Assembly: GCA_943332105.1 (NCBI GenBank)
Contig: CALQOD010000014.1
Span: 1-41,131 of the forward strand
Direction: 5' to 3'
From: Chitinophaga pinensis
GTDB taxonomy: Bacteria > Bacteroidota > Bacteroidia > AKYH767-A > OLB10
Length of the DNA stretch: 41,131 nucleotides
The notes beneath the pieces were generated by a model. The model saw only the letters and a program-made list of their open reading frames with translations. It was not told where the DNA came from and ran no database searches. The position numbers and the translations under genes are program-made. Shown piece after piece: positions 31,230 to 39,514 of this stretch. Position 1 is the first letter of the stretch; each line of letters starts with the position of its first letter.

Positions 31230-32933
31230 ATGAAAAAGCAAAGCTATCTTCTCGTCTTATTTTTAAGTTTAATCACTTTATCGACGAGCGCGCAAACGTA
31301 TAACGCATTACGAATTCCTGATACGCTTTCCGGCACTACTTTTAATCTTGCAATGAAAGATACCTTCGCGCAAATTTTGCCTGGCAACCAAACAATAACA
31401 GGTGGTATTAACGCTAATTTCTGGGGACCAACTTTATTCATTAACAAAGGCGATACGGTTCACATGAATGTTCAAAATAATCTGAATGATTCAACTACGC
31501 TTCATTGGCACGGGATGCATTTACCTGCGGTAATGGACGGTGGTCCGCATCAGGTAATTCCTCCTGGAACTTTGTGGCAGCCTTACTGGAAAGTGACGAA
31601 TGATGCAGCTACATATTGGTATCACCCACACTTACACGAGACAACACAAGAGCAAATGACAAAAGGTTTAGGCGGATTAATCATTGTGCGCGATAGTGTT
31701 GAGTCAGCATTACCATTGCCAAGAACATATAGCGTAGATGATATACCGTTAGTATTGACCGATCGTGATATCACTACTGCAAATCAGTTTTCGGTGGTGC
31801 CTTACGGCGATAGTATGATGGTGAATGGAACATTACGTCCGCAGTATACAATTCCTGCACAAGTAGTACGTTTCAGAATTTTAAATGGCGCTATTGAGCG
31901 TTCTTATAATTTAGGGTTTAGTGATAACAGAACGTTTTATGTGATTACTTCTGATGGTGGATTATTAAGTACTCCTGTTGCGTTAACGCGTTACCTTTTG
32001 CATGCAGGTGAGCGAATTGAAATTTTAGTAAACTGTAGTGGCCAATCAGGAACTAATGTGTTTTTGAAAGCTTACAACTCTACCCTCTCACAACAAACGC
32101 CAGGTGGAGATTTATTTCCTAACGGACCTTTTGCAAATTATTTAGCAAGAATTGATTTTAATATTTTACGTTTGAATATTAGCAATCAAACGAGCAATCC
32201 AATAACAGCAATTCCAACTGCATTAAGAACCGTGACAACAATCCCTGCAGCTAATGCAAATCTTACGCGTTTTTTAACCATTAGCGACACAACGATTGCT
32301 GGAATTCCTGGTGCAGCATTTTTATTGAACCATAAATTGTTTGATATCAATTATAACAATTACGCTGTTCCTTTGAATAATACCGAGATTTGGCAAATAA
32401 CCAACTCGGGGAACTTCGGACATCCATTTCATATTCACGATGTAGAGTTTAATATCATTAGTGCAAGTGGTGCAGCACCTGCAGCAGCGCAAGCAGGATG
32501 GAAAGATGTAGTGTTTGTACCAGCTAATTCAACAGTGAAATTTATTGCGAAGTTTGATGATTATGCCGATTCGTTGCATCCGTTTATGTATCACTGTCAT
32601 ATATCACTACATGAAGATGAGGGGATGATGGGACAATTTATTGTAACAGGTAATAATACTACCGGAGTATCTGAAATCACGAATGAAGAATCACGTTTCA
32701 TTTTGTATCCTAATCCTGCAAGTGAAAAATTATTTGTTAATTTGAAAGAGGAATATCAAGGCATTTATTATTTACGTTTGACGAATGCAATTGGCAGAAC
32801 AATTTTAATGTCGCCACGTCCGCAGATAGAAAACGGAATTGATATTAGCCACCTTCCTGCAGGAGTTTATTTTGTACAAATCACCGACGAAAAAACACTA
32901 AAAACTACCACGCAAAAATTCATTAAACAATGA
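31230..32933 (+). CDS. T9SS-exported multicopper oxidase
   Basis: The protein has 567 residues. The signal peptide ends LSTSAQ. Three cupredoxin domains carry all four copper motifs: LHWHGMHLPA (about residue 92), TYWYHPHLHE (about 130), GHPFHIHDVEF (about 397) and YHCHISLHEDEGMMGQF (about 454, with the type 1 copper Cys and axial Met). Such laccase/CueO/bilirubin-oxidase-like enzymes oxidise phenols or metals and reduce O2 to water; the substrate is unknown. A type A sorting domain (LYPNPASEKLFVNL to the end) directs surface export. The stop overlaps the thioredoxin-like gene by 4 bp, linking their expression. Confidence 0.95.
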   Translation: MKKQSYLLVLFLSLITLSTSAQTYNALRIPDTLSGTTFNLAMKDTFAQILPGNQTITGGINANFWGPTLFINKGDTVHMNVQNNLNDSTTLHWHGMHLPAVMDGGPHQVIPPGTLWQPYWKVTNDAATYWYHPHLHETTQEQMTKGLGGLIIVRDSVESALPLPRTYSVDDIPLVLTDRDITTANQFSVVPYGDSMMVNGTLRPQYTIPAQVVRFRILNGAIERSYNLGFSDNRTFYVITSDGGLLSTPVALTRYLLHAGERIEILVNCSGQSGTNVFLKAYNSTLSQQTPGGDLFPNGPFANYLARIDFNILRLNISNQTSNPITAIPTALRTVTTIPAANANLTRFLTISDTTIAGIPGAAFLLNHKLFDINYNNYAVPLNNTEIWQITNSGNFGHPFHIHDVEFNIISASGAAPAAAQAGWKDVVFVPANSTVKFIAKFDDYADSLHPFMYHCHISLHEDEGMMGQFIVTGNNTTGVSEITNEESRFILYPNPASEKLFVNLKEEYQGIYYLRLTNAIGRTILMSPRPQIENGIDISHLPAGVYFVQITDEKTLKTTTQKFIKQ

Positions 32934-33559
32934 GAGGAAGTAAAATAAGTTTACTCTTCTTTTTGATATTGATTGGATGCTCGCTAAATGTGCAGGCAAG
33001 TGGTGGTAAAAAAAACTATGTTTCTTCATTGGGAGATACCATCCAAGATTTTTCGTTGCAAAATATAGATGGTAACTATCTCTCATTAAAAAGTTATCCT
33101 GAAGCAAAAGGGTTTATTATTGTGTTTACTTGTAACCATTGTCCTTTTGCAAAATTGTATTCTGAACGTTTTAACGTAATGGCTGAAAAGTACGGCGCTC
33201 TAAATGTTCCCTTGTTAGCGATTAATCCGATGGACACCGTAGTGTATGAGGAAGAAAGTTTTATCGGAATGCAGGAAAAAGCAAAGGCATCTTCATTTTC
33301 ATTCCCGTATTTACAAGATAATTTACAAACTGTTGCAAAAGACTTTAACGCCGATCATACTCCACATGCATTTGTTATTTGGAAAGAAAATAACCAGTGG
33401 ATTATTAAATATACGGGCGCTATTGATGATAACGGAGCTGAATCCGACAAAGTGAAAAATTCGTATGTTGCAAATGCTGTTGATGAATTATTAGTAGGTA
33501 AAAAAGTACAGGAGCCAGAAACACGATCGATTGGTTGTGCAGTTTTTTATAGAAAATAA
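32930..33559 (+). CDS. Exported thioredoxin-like (redoxin) protein
   Basis: The protein has 209 residues. A signal sequence (LIGCSLNVQA; signal peptidase I or lipoprotein type, unclear) precedes an AhpC/TSA-like fold: DTIQDFSLQNIDGNYLSLKS, IIVFTCNHCPFAKLY with a CxxC motif near residue 67, and a cis-Pro-type TPHAFVI loop. GAIDDNGAES and the conserved tail SIGCAVFYRK are also typical of this Bacteroidota family. It is a probable periplasmic thiol oxidoreductase. The ATGA overlap with the copper oxidase gene suggests it helps keep that enzyme's cysteine reduced or handles copper, which is inference. Confidence 0.88.
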   Translation: MRGSKISLLFFLILIGCSLNVQASGGKKNYVSSLGDTIQDFSLQNIDGNYLSLKSYPEAKGFIIVFTCNHCPFAKLYSERFNVMAEKYGALNVPLLAINPMDTVVYEEESFIGMQEKAKASSFSFPYLQDNLQTVAKDFNADHTPHAFVIWKENNQWIIKYTGAIDDNGAESDKVKNSYVANAVDELLVGKKVQEPETRSIGCAVFYRK

Positions 33560-33597
33560 TTATTAATTTAATATATTCACACTATAAAAACAGGACT

Positions 33598-34770
33598 ATG
33601 AAAAAAATAGCATTGCAATTAATGGTTTTATGTTTATTAAATTTTGCAAGCTTCGCTCAATGGCAACAGTCTGTAGGAACAACAGGATTAAATATGCAGT
33701 CATTACTTGTAAATGGTATGTATGCATATGCTGGTGGTGCTACTGGGGCATATTTATCAACAGATACTGCCGCTAACTTTCTTTTTTCAAATAGTGGAAA
33801 TAATGCGGCTGGCCCAACTCGTGGGCTCACACACGATAATACATATACTTATACTTGTACTAGTCAAGGTGTTTTCAGAAGTTCAAACAATGGCACTACG
33901 TGGATTTCAAAAAGTATAGGCCTTTCCAATTTATTAAATAGTGGAATTATTAATGTTGGTACACGCTTATTTGTTGTAGGCCCCGGTGGAGTTTATATGT
34001 CGACTGATAATGCTGACAATTGGACTGCGGCAGGACTAACGGGAACGGATGTTCGTTGTATAACTTCAATGCAAGACACGCTATACGTTGGCACCCTTAA
34101 TTCAGGTATTTATAAAAGTTCAGATTGGGGACAAAACTGGATAAGTATAAATAATGGTCTCGGGAGTGCTAATGGATTTAGAGCCATTGAATGTAAAGAC
34201 AATACTGTTTTTGTAGGTGGACCAATCGGAACAGGTGTTTTTCGATCAATAGATTTTGGCGCAACTTGGACATTATTATCAAGTGGATTGCCATCTGGTT
34301 CATATAGAGGATTTGCAAGTAATAATCAGTATATTTTTGCTGGGTCATTCGGAGCTGGCGTATATTATTCGTCTGACAATGGCAATAATTGGACTGCCAT
34401 TAATACGGGACTATTAGATTTAACAATATTTGATTTGGAATTAAGTACTACTTACATCATTGCCGCTACTAACACACAAGGGGTGTTCCGACTGCCGCTT
34501 ACTGATTTAAATTCTGCTACAGGAATAGAGGAGCAGCGAAATATTAATACGGTAAATGTTTTTCCGAATCCTATTCAAACGACAATTAATTTTATTGCAG
34601 AAAATAAGATGATTGGGCAGGATTATTCAATTTATGATTGTTTTGGAAAAATAGTCTTATTTGGAAAAGTTGATAAAAATGAAATGGCGGTTGATGCAAG
34701 TAACTTAATAAATGGAATTTATTGGGTTAATATTGCAAACACTGCAACAGCTAAATTTATTAAGCAATAA
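33598..34770 (+). CDS. Secreted Asp-box beta-propeller protein with T9SS type A domain
   Basis: The protein has 390 residues. The signal peptide ends NFASFAQ. At least five Asp-box (BNR) motifs with the S-x-D-x-G-x-x-W pattern recur about every 40 residues: FRSSNNGTTW, YMSTDNADNW, YKSSDWGQNW, FRSIDFGATW and YYSSDNGNNW. This predicts a sialidase-type beta-propeller without identifiable catalytic residues. Residues about 315-390 (VNVFPNPIQTTINFIAEN ... NGIYWVNI) are a type A sorting domain, so the protein is exported to the surface by the T9SS. The ligand is unknown. It lies 38 bp after the thioredoxin-like gene. Confidence 0.9.
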   Translation: MKKIALQLMVLCLLNFASFAQWQQSVGTTGLNMQSLLVNGMYAYAGGATGAYLSTDTAANFLFSNSGNNAAGPTRGLTHDNTYTYTCTSQGVFRSSNNGTTWISKSIGLSNLLNSGIINVGTRLFVVGPGGVYMSTDNADNWTAAGLTGTDVRCITSMQDTLYVGTLNSGIYKSSDWGQNWISINNGLGSANGFRAIECKDNTVFVGGPIGTGVFRSIDFGATWTLLSSGLPSGSYRGFASNNQYIFAGSFGAGVYYSSDNGNNWTAINTGLLDLTIFDLELSTTYIIAATNTQGVFRLPLTDLNSATGIEEQRNINTVNVFPNPIQTTINFIAENKMIGQDYSIYDCFGKIVLFGKVDKNEMAVDASNLINGIYWVNIANTATAKFIKQ

Positions 34771-34818
34771 GTAGATTAAAAGTAAAGAACAATAAACTTT
34801 CAATAATAATGATGTTGC

Positions 34819-34826
34819 TATTTTTG
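34819..34826 (+). promoter_or_regulatory. -7 box TATTTTTG almost abutting the M24 start (possible leaderless mRNA)
   Basis: TATTTTTG is an exact TAnnTTTG match that ends 6 bases before the ATG at 34832. With usual spacing the transcript would begin at or within a base or two of the start codon. No TTG is seen at the -33 position (TTT instead). Confidence 0.45.
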
Positions 34827-34831
34827 AAACG

Positions 34832-35515
34832 ATGGATAAGAATCAACAACTCGAACAATTAATTTTAGCAGAAGCAAAAGCAGCGCAATTATTTTCTGAA
34901 ATTGAAAAAAGGAACATCATTCGTGCGCAAGTATCAGAGAAAGAGGTGAACGATGCTATTTATGATTTAGCATTTGAGCTCTTCGGAATAAAAAAATTCT
35001 GGCATAAACGCATTGTGCGTGCAGGTAAAAATACACTCTTACCCTATAAACACAATCCTGAAAATTTAATCCTGCAAGAAGACGATATTGTATTCCTCGA
35101 TTTTGGCCCTGTGTTCGAAGAGTGGGAAGCTGATTATGGACGTACCTATGTGATAGGACAAAGCGAGAAGAAATTAAAGTTGAAAGCAGATGTAGAAGCT
35201 GCCTGGCACGAAGGAAAAAAATACTATCAAGAAAATAAGCAGCAGATAACGCCTGCTGAATTATACGGCTATACGCAACAGTTAGCCATTAAGTATGGTT
35301 GGACATTTGGTAATAAGCACTGCGGACATTTAATCGGTAATTTCCCACATGAAGTGATACAAGGCGAAGAGCTCGAAAATTATTTACATCCCGATAACCA
35401 CAAACCGATGTCGGACAACGACCGCAACAACAACCCTCGCTTCTGGATTTATGAAGTCCATTTTGTAGACGAAGCGTTGGAGATAGGCGGTTTTTTTGAG
35501 CAGTTGTTGGATTGA
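34832..35515 (+). CDS. M24-family metallopeptidase (Xaa-Pro/methionine aminopeptidase fold)
   Basis: The protein has 227 residues with a pita-bread fold. Metal ligands appear as FLDFGPVFEEWEADYGRTYV (two Asp), HCGHLIG (His) and IYEVHFVDEALEIGG (Glu). It lacks the N-terminal domain of full Xaa-Pro aminopeptidases, so it is the short M24 type found in many bacteria. There is no signal peptide, so it is cytosolic; substrate specificity is unknown. It follows the Asp-box gene by 61 bp but has its own strong -7 box. About 100 bp of unremarkable sequence separates it from the duplicated regulatory region downstream. Confidence 0.88.
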   Translation: MDKNQQLEQLILAEAKAAQLFSEIEKRNIIRAQVSEKEVNDAIYDLAFELFGIKKFWHKRIVRAGKNTLLPYKHNPENLILQEDDIVFLDFGPVFEEWEADYGRTYVIGQSEKKLKLKADVEAAWHEGKKYYQENKQQITPAELYGYTQQLAIKYGWTFGNKHCGHLIGNFPHEVIQGEELENYLHPDNHKPMSDNDRNNNPRFWIYEVHFVDEALEIGGFFEQLLD

Positions 35516-35615
35516 GTTTTAAATTTTACTCATCGATTAATAGTACTACATAGTAAAAACAGTTGCATAAGTGGCAAAATAAATTTATAGCGTTCAACAC
35601 CTTTTATATAATTCA

Positions 35616-35821
35616 GTGGCAAGTAAAATCTGACGTTTTTTGAAGCTCTTTGAAAATTTCAAAAAGATAAAAATTTGATTTATTGAGCAAAAAAACCACG
35701 TTTTACAATATATAAATAACTGATAATTAGTATAAAACATAATAGCAGAGAGCCGATATTTGCCATTTTTAATGAATTGAACAATAAGTAATTTTACTTA
35801 TTGTTTTCAGTTGTTTGCCAC
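35616..35821 (+). promoter_or_regulatory. Duplicated regulatory region, copy 1 (upstream of gene A)
   Basis: This 206-bp segment is bounded by the inverted repeats GTGGCAA (35616-35622) and TTGCCAC (35815-35821). It contains CTGACGTTTTTTGAAGCTCT, TTTGAAAATTTCAAA, GATATTTGCCATTTTTAATG and a 26-bp dyad, AACAATAAGTAA-TT-TTACTTATTGTT (35780-35805). The same architecture stands at 39279-39484 before the paralogous gene. The dyad covers the -33 TTG. Since the predicted transcript starts near 35838, the dyad and terminal repeats should act as DNA, for example as regulator sites or a mobile-element edge. Confidence 0.75.
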
Positions 35822-35831
35822 TTTATATTTG
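35801..35831 (+). promoter_or_regulatory. Promoter of gene A (TTG-N20-TATATTTG)
   Basis: TTG at 35801-35803 and TATATTTG at 35824-35831 are separated by 20 bp, a full match to the Bacteroidota sigma consensus. The predicted start leaves about 15 bases of leader before the ATG at 35853. The same spacing is kept in copy 2. Confidence 0.75.
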
Positions 35832-35852
35832 AGAATCTAAAATCTAATAATT

Positions 35853-37382
35853 ATGAAAATATCAAAAAAACCACTAGCACTATGGTGCTTATTAATTAAT
35901 GTTCTTATGGCTAATGCACAATTTGTTTCTCCTGTTATACAGGATAGCAGTTATGGAGTCAGTCCTATTTATAGCCGTAATACTGGCTGTGATATTATGA
36001 CTTTTAATAATAATACATATCGTGTAAGTGTTTGGGGTAATGCTACAAAAAATAGAGGATTCGGTTGGGTGGTTGATTATATGGGTAATAGCTATGTTGG
36101 AACATTACCCCTTACTTATCCCGGATATTTAGAGGACCCTGACGTTTGTATACTCACAAAGTCTGATTCTAACCTTCTTGCGGCAGTAGTTTATTATGAT
36201 TCATTGAGCTCAAATTATTATTTAGAAATATTTGAATGGAAAAGCAGCATTTTGGCGTTTTCATCAGTTAATGTTACCAATTTTGCAAATGCTCCTTTTG
36301 GCACCACTTTAAACATTGATGGTAATAGTAAGCTAGTTGGGGAATTTACGATAGTTTGGGATGACCAATCAAAAAGAATATTTGCGGCTGTCGGAAATAC
36401 TTCTTCAGTAATTATATCGACAAATCAATTAAAGGATGGAATAAATCCTGATGTAAGTTTATATATTGACGGTGGTGCTGACGTAGTTCATGTTTGCTAT
36501 ATTGATGCTACTAGTGGCGAATTAATAGTGACGGATTATAATTTTAATGACTTAGCGTCATCAATAGTTAATGTTATTGCTGGGCCTTACGTATATTTAC
36601 CAATAAATTCTTCGTATAAATGGGAATTTCCAAGAATTGCCTCTCCTGGCCCTAATGGCGGGAGCCCTTCTGATTGGACTGTGGTAGCTCTTGAGCGTGA
36701 AATTATTCTGAGTAGTCCTCCTAATAATTGGTACATCAGAGGTTATAATAATGGCACAAGTACGATTATTAATTATAATGTCTCTTTAATAGACATTTCA
36801 AAATTTCCGAATTATTATTCAAGTATTTGCTACTCTAATAATTACCCCTCAGATGGCATTTATGTAGGTTGGTCATTTTATTCAGGTAGGCAAGGCTTTA
36901 CTAATGTAATTGATAGTGCTGATTACTCAATAGTACTTAGATGTAATAGCAATGCTTTACCAATTGATTCCCTATTCTGGCAAGTACCTTATTCAATTAC
37001 AAGTAATAACGGTGACATATCGACCTTTTTATCATTAGCGGGAAGGCATGCAGACAATGAATTATTCGCGACTTATCAAAATATTAGTATTGGAGGCGCC
37101 AATGTATGGGATGTGAATTATAAAATGATTAAGTCTATTTCGTCTGCTACAAGTTTTAAGTCGCATCAAAACGTGACAACAATACAATCTGACTCATCGA
37201 AAGAATTGCTACAAACAAGTTACTACTCTTCAGACGGTAAATTATTATTTACTACAAAAAACAAAAATACTGATGAGTTTGAAAATTACTTCAAAAACTT
37301 TACTAATGATTTTATAATTCAAAAATCAGAATATAGTAACCATACATTTCGTTCAATAAAATTAGCTAGATTTAATCATTAA
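35853..37382 (+). CDS. Secreted protein of unknown family, paralog A
   Basis: The protein has 509 residues. The signal peptide ends VLMANAQ and is followed by FVSPVIQDSSYGVSPIYSRN and TGCDI, which are shared almost residue for residue with the paralog at 39515. The mature protein is beta-rich (LNIDGNSKLVGEFTIVWDDQ, GGADVVHVCYID, WEFPRIASPGPNGG) and may be a propeller, but I recognise no family. The C-terminus (YYSSDGKLLFTTKN ... FRSIKLARF) faintly resembles a T9SS sorting domain without the usual PNP motif. It is followed 12 bp later by T9SS gene B, so the two form a unit. It is controlled by the conserved 206-bp regulatory region. Confidence 0.82.
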   Translation: MKISKKPLALWCLLINVLMANAQFVSPVIQDSSYGVSPIYSRNTGCDIMTFNNNTYRVSVWGNATKNRGFGWVVDYMGNSYVGTLPLTYPGYLEDPDVCILTKSDSNLLAAVVYYDSLSSNYYLEIFEWKSSILAFSSVNVTNFANAPFGTTLNIDGNSKLVGEFTIVWDDQSKRIFAAVGNTSSVIISTNQLKDGINPDVSLYIDGGADVVHVCYIDATSGELIVTDYNFNDLASSIVNVIAGPYVYLPINSSYKWEFPRIASPGPNGGSPSDWTVVALEREIILSSPPNNWYIRGYNNGTSTIINYNVSLIDISKFPNYYSSICYSNNYPSDGIYVGWSFYSGRQGFTNVIDSADYSIVLRCNSNALPIDSLFWQVPYSITSNNGDISTFLSLAGRHADNELFATYQNISIGGANVWDVNYKMIKSISSATSFKSHQNVTTIQSDSSKELLQTSYYSSDGKLLFTTKNKNTDEFENYFKNFTNDFIIQKSEYSNHTFRSIKLARFNH

Positions 37383-37394
37383 TAAGTTGTCTTT

Positions 37395-39044
37395 ATGAAA
37401 AAATTCTTTATAATATTTGTAATAATATTAATACAAGCCAATTCCAATGCCCAATCATTTAACTATATAGATGATCATTGCTTCGGAACAATTAGTATGG
37501 AAGAAGGAAATGCTATCACGCGCCTAAACCAACTAAATGTAATAGTAGGTCATAGTACTTGTTATTATGCGCAACAAGATAAAACAGAACCCAACTGTGT
37601 ACTCACTGGTAATAGTAAAGATATTTGGATTATTGCTTTTGATGATTCGCTTCACAAAAAATGGGACAAAATTTATGGTACAAATTCATATCAGGATGAA
37701 GCATATAGCATCATACAATATAAACAAGGGTTTTTAGTTGCTGGTCATACTGAAGGAGATTCTTCCTGTAGTCTATCAACTACCACAAAAGGGGATTGTG
37801 ATTATATTTTATTATATCTTGATTCACTTGGAAACAAAATCAATGAAACACGCTTTGGTTCAATTGGTATTGATAAAATATGTAGTGCTGCACAAACTTT
37901 AGATGGAGGTTTGTTATTATCAGGTTCAAGTAATGGAGTACATAGTTTTGATAAATCTCAAAATGCATTCTATTACCCAAATCAAACACCATTTCAAGCA
38001 GATTATGACCTTTGGGTAATCAAGCTAGACTCATTAGGAAACAAGCAATGGGACCGAATTTTTGGAGGAATGGGTAATGATAGCGGAGATGGAATATTGT
38101 ATATGCAAAAAACACAAGGGCATACAATACTGAATGATAGTTCTTACCTTGTATATGGCGGAACAGTAAGTGGTGTTGGCGGAAATATAACTTCTTCACC
38201 TATCTCACCTGCTTATGCAGAGGCAATAGTTTTTAAAGTTGATAAAAATGGAAATAAAATTTGGGATAAACGTTATGGTTGTACAGGTTGTATTGGCTGG
38301 ACAGAGTTGACAAAAATTATTGAAAAGGATAATTATTATTATTTATTTGGCAGTAAAACTAACGTGATGTTACCAAGTTATGAGCCTGACCTATGGATTA
38401 TTAAAACGGATACGAATGGTAATATTATATGGGAGAAAACATATGGAACTTCAGAAATCGATCGTTTTGCTGACGTAATAGTTAATACACAAGGTAGCTT
38501 TTTTGCTTTAGGGTCTATTTGTATTTCAAATGGTTCTTTTCTTAACCCTGGATATGGAGCATATGATGCAGTGATTATGAATTTTGATACTTCTGGAGCT
38601 TTATTGACTTATAAATATTTAGGGGCCAACAATTCAGATTTTGGCAATTCACTAATCCAAATAAATGATAGCACCCTACTTATTTGTGCAACAGCGGAAG
38701 ATGGTATAAGTAATGTGAAAAACGATGCAGGTCGTGGCGCAAAAGATATTTGGGCTGTGAAATTAGGGTATTCATCAACAACTACTTCTATCAATCAACT
38801 ACAAAATAATTTATCACTAACGGTAAGGCCTAACCCCGCAAAGGACCATATTGATATTAGCGGCTTACCGCCATCAGCTTATACTATTAATACATACAGT
38901 CTTGATGGCCGTTTGGTAATGAGTGATATAGTTACCTCCGATTTATCACTTCCACTTTCAATAGAATCCTTGCAAAGTGGTATGTATATCACCAGCATTA
39001 AGAACGAAAAAATCAACACAACTGTTCGTTGGGTGAAAGAGTAA
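37395..39044 (+). CDS. Secreted propeller-like protein B with T9SS type A domain
   Basis: The protein has 549 residues. The signal peptide ends ANSNAQ. About six repeats follow with a common core of hydrophobic-D-x-x-GN-x-W-x-(K/R)-x-(Y/F)-G: DDSLHKKWDKIYG, DSLGNKINETRFG, DSLGNKQWDRIFGG, DKNGNKIWDKRYG, DTNGNIIWEKTYG and DTSGALLTYKYLG. This predicts a beta-propeller. Residues about 470-549 (RPNPAKDHIDISGLPP ... LQSGMYITSIK) are a type A sorting domain; the first residue of the usual YPNP is Arg. It is exported by the T9SS with an unknown ligand. It is the second gene of the A-B unit, ended by a strong terminator. Confidence 0.88.
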   Translation: MKKFFIIFVIILIQANSNAQSFNYIDDHCFGTISMEEGNAITRLNQLNVIVGHSTCYYAQQDKTEPNCVLTGNSKDIWIIAFDDSLHKKWDKIYGTNSYQDEAYSIIQYKQGFLVAGHTEGDSSCSLSTTTKGDCDYILLYLDSLGNKINETRFGSIGIDKICSAAQTLDGGLLLSGSSNGVHSFDKSQNAFYYPNQTPFQADYDLWVIKLDSLGNKQWDRIFGGMGNDSGDGILYMQKTQGHTILNDSSYLVYGGTVSGVGGNITSSPISPAYAEAIVFKVDKNGNKIWDKRYGCTGCIGWTELTKIIEKDNYYYLFGSKTNVMLPSYEPDLWIIKTDTNGNIIWEKTYGTSEIDRFADVIVNTQGSFFALGSICISNGSFLNPGYGAYDAVIMNFDTSGALLTYKYLGANNSDFGNSLIQINDSTLLICATAEDGISNVKNDAGRGAKDIWAVKLGYSSTTTSINQLQNNLSLTVRPNPAKDHIDISGLPPSAYTINTYSLDGRLVMSDIVTSDLSLPLSIESLQSGMYITSIKNEKINTTVRWVKE

Positions 39045-39068
39045 ATAACAATTGTTTATAGAAATTTC

Positions 39069-39091
39069 AAGGGGCCTCGTGCCCCTTTTTT
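39069..39091 (+). terminator. Intrinsic terminator after gene B
   Basis: AAGGGGC and GCCCCTT form a perfect 7-bp stem around CTCGT, followed by TTTT. It starts 25 bp after the gene B stop. From about 39095 to 39270 I see no gene or recognisable element. Confidence 0.88.
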
Positions 39092-39278
39092 AATTAAAAC
39101 TATTTTAGTACAAGTCAATACGAGTAAAGAAATCTCAACCAACACCCGGGGAAATTCGTAACTAACCCTACTCCTTTTAATTTTCATTATCATAAAGCGC
39201 GTTTATACTCACAAATAGGTTTTGGTTAATTTTATTTCGTATGCCTTTAATAAAGCAATGAATAAATTATATAACCTA

Positions 39279-39484
39279 GTGGCAAGTAAAACCTGACGTT
39301 TTTTGAAGCTCTTTGAAAATTTCAAAACGATGAACTTTTGATTGATTGAACAAAAATTGTAATTATTTGAGTCTGTTAACAATTGATTATTAATGTAATA
39401 AGTAATAATCGAAAGGCGATATTTGCCATTTTTAATGAATTGAAAAATAAGTAATTTTACTTATTGTTTTCAGTTATTTGCCAC
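39279..39484 (+). promoter_or_regulatory. Duplicated regulatory region, copy 2 (upstream of gene A')
   Basis: This region has the same length (206 bp) and boundaries (GTGGCAA ... TTGCCAC) as copy 1. The first ~50 bp and last ~70 bp are nearly identical to copy 1, while the middle (about 39330-39410) has diverged. The dyad is AATAAGTAA-TT-TTACTTATT. Conservation of ends, dyad and promoter against a drifting centre points to functional sites in the conserved parts. Confidence 0.75.
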
Positions 39485-39494
39485 TTTATATTTG
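39464..39494 (+). promoter_or_regulatory. Promoter of gene A' (TTG-N20-TATATTTG)
   Basis: TTG (39464-39466) and TATATTTG (39487-39494) are 20 bp apart, as in copy 1. The predicted transcript start is near 39501, about 14 bases before the TTG start codon. Confidence 0.75.
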
Positions 39495-39514
39495 AGCACC
39501 AAAAATCTTAAACT

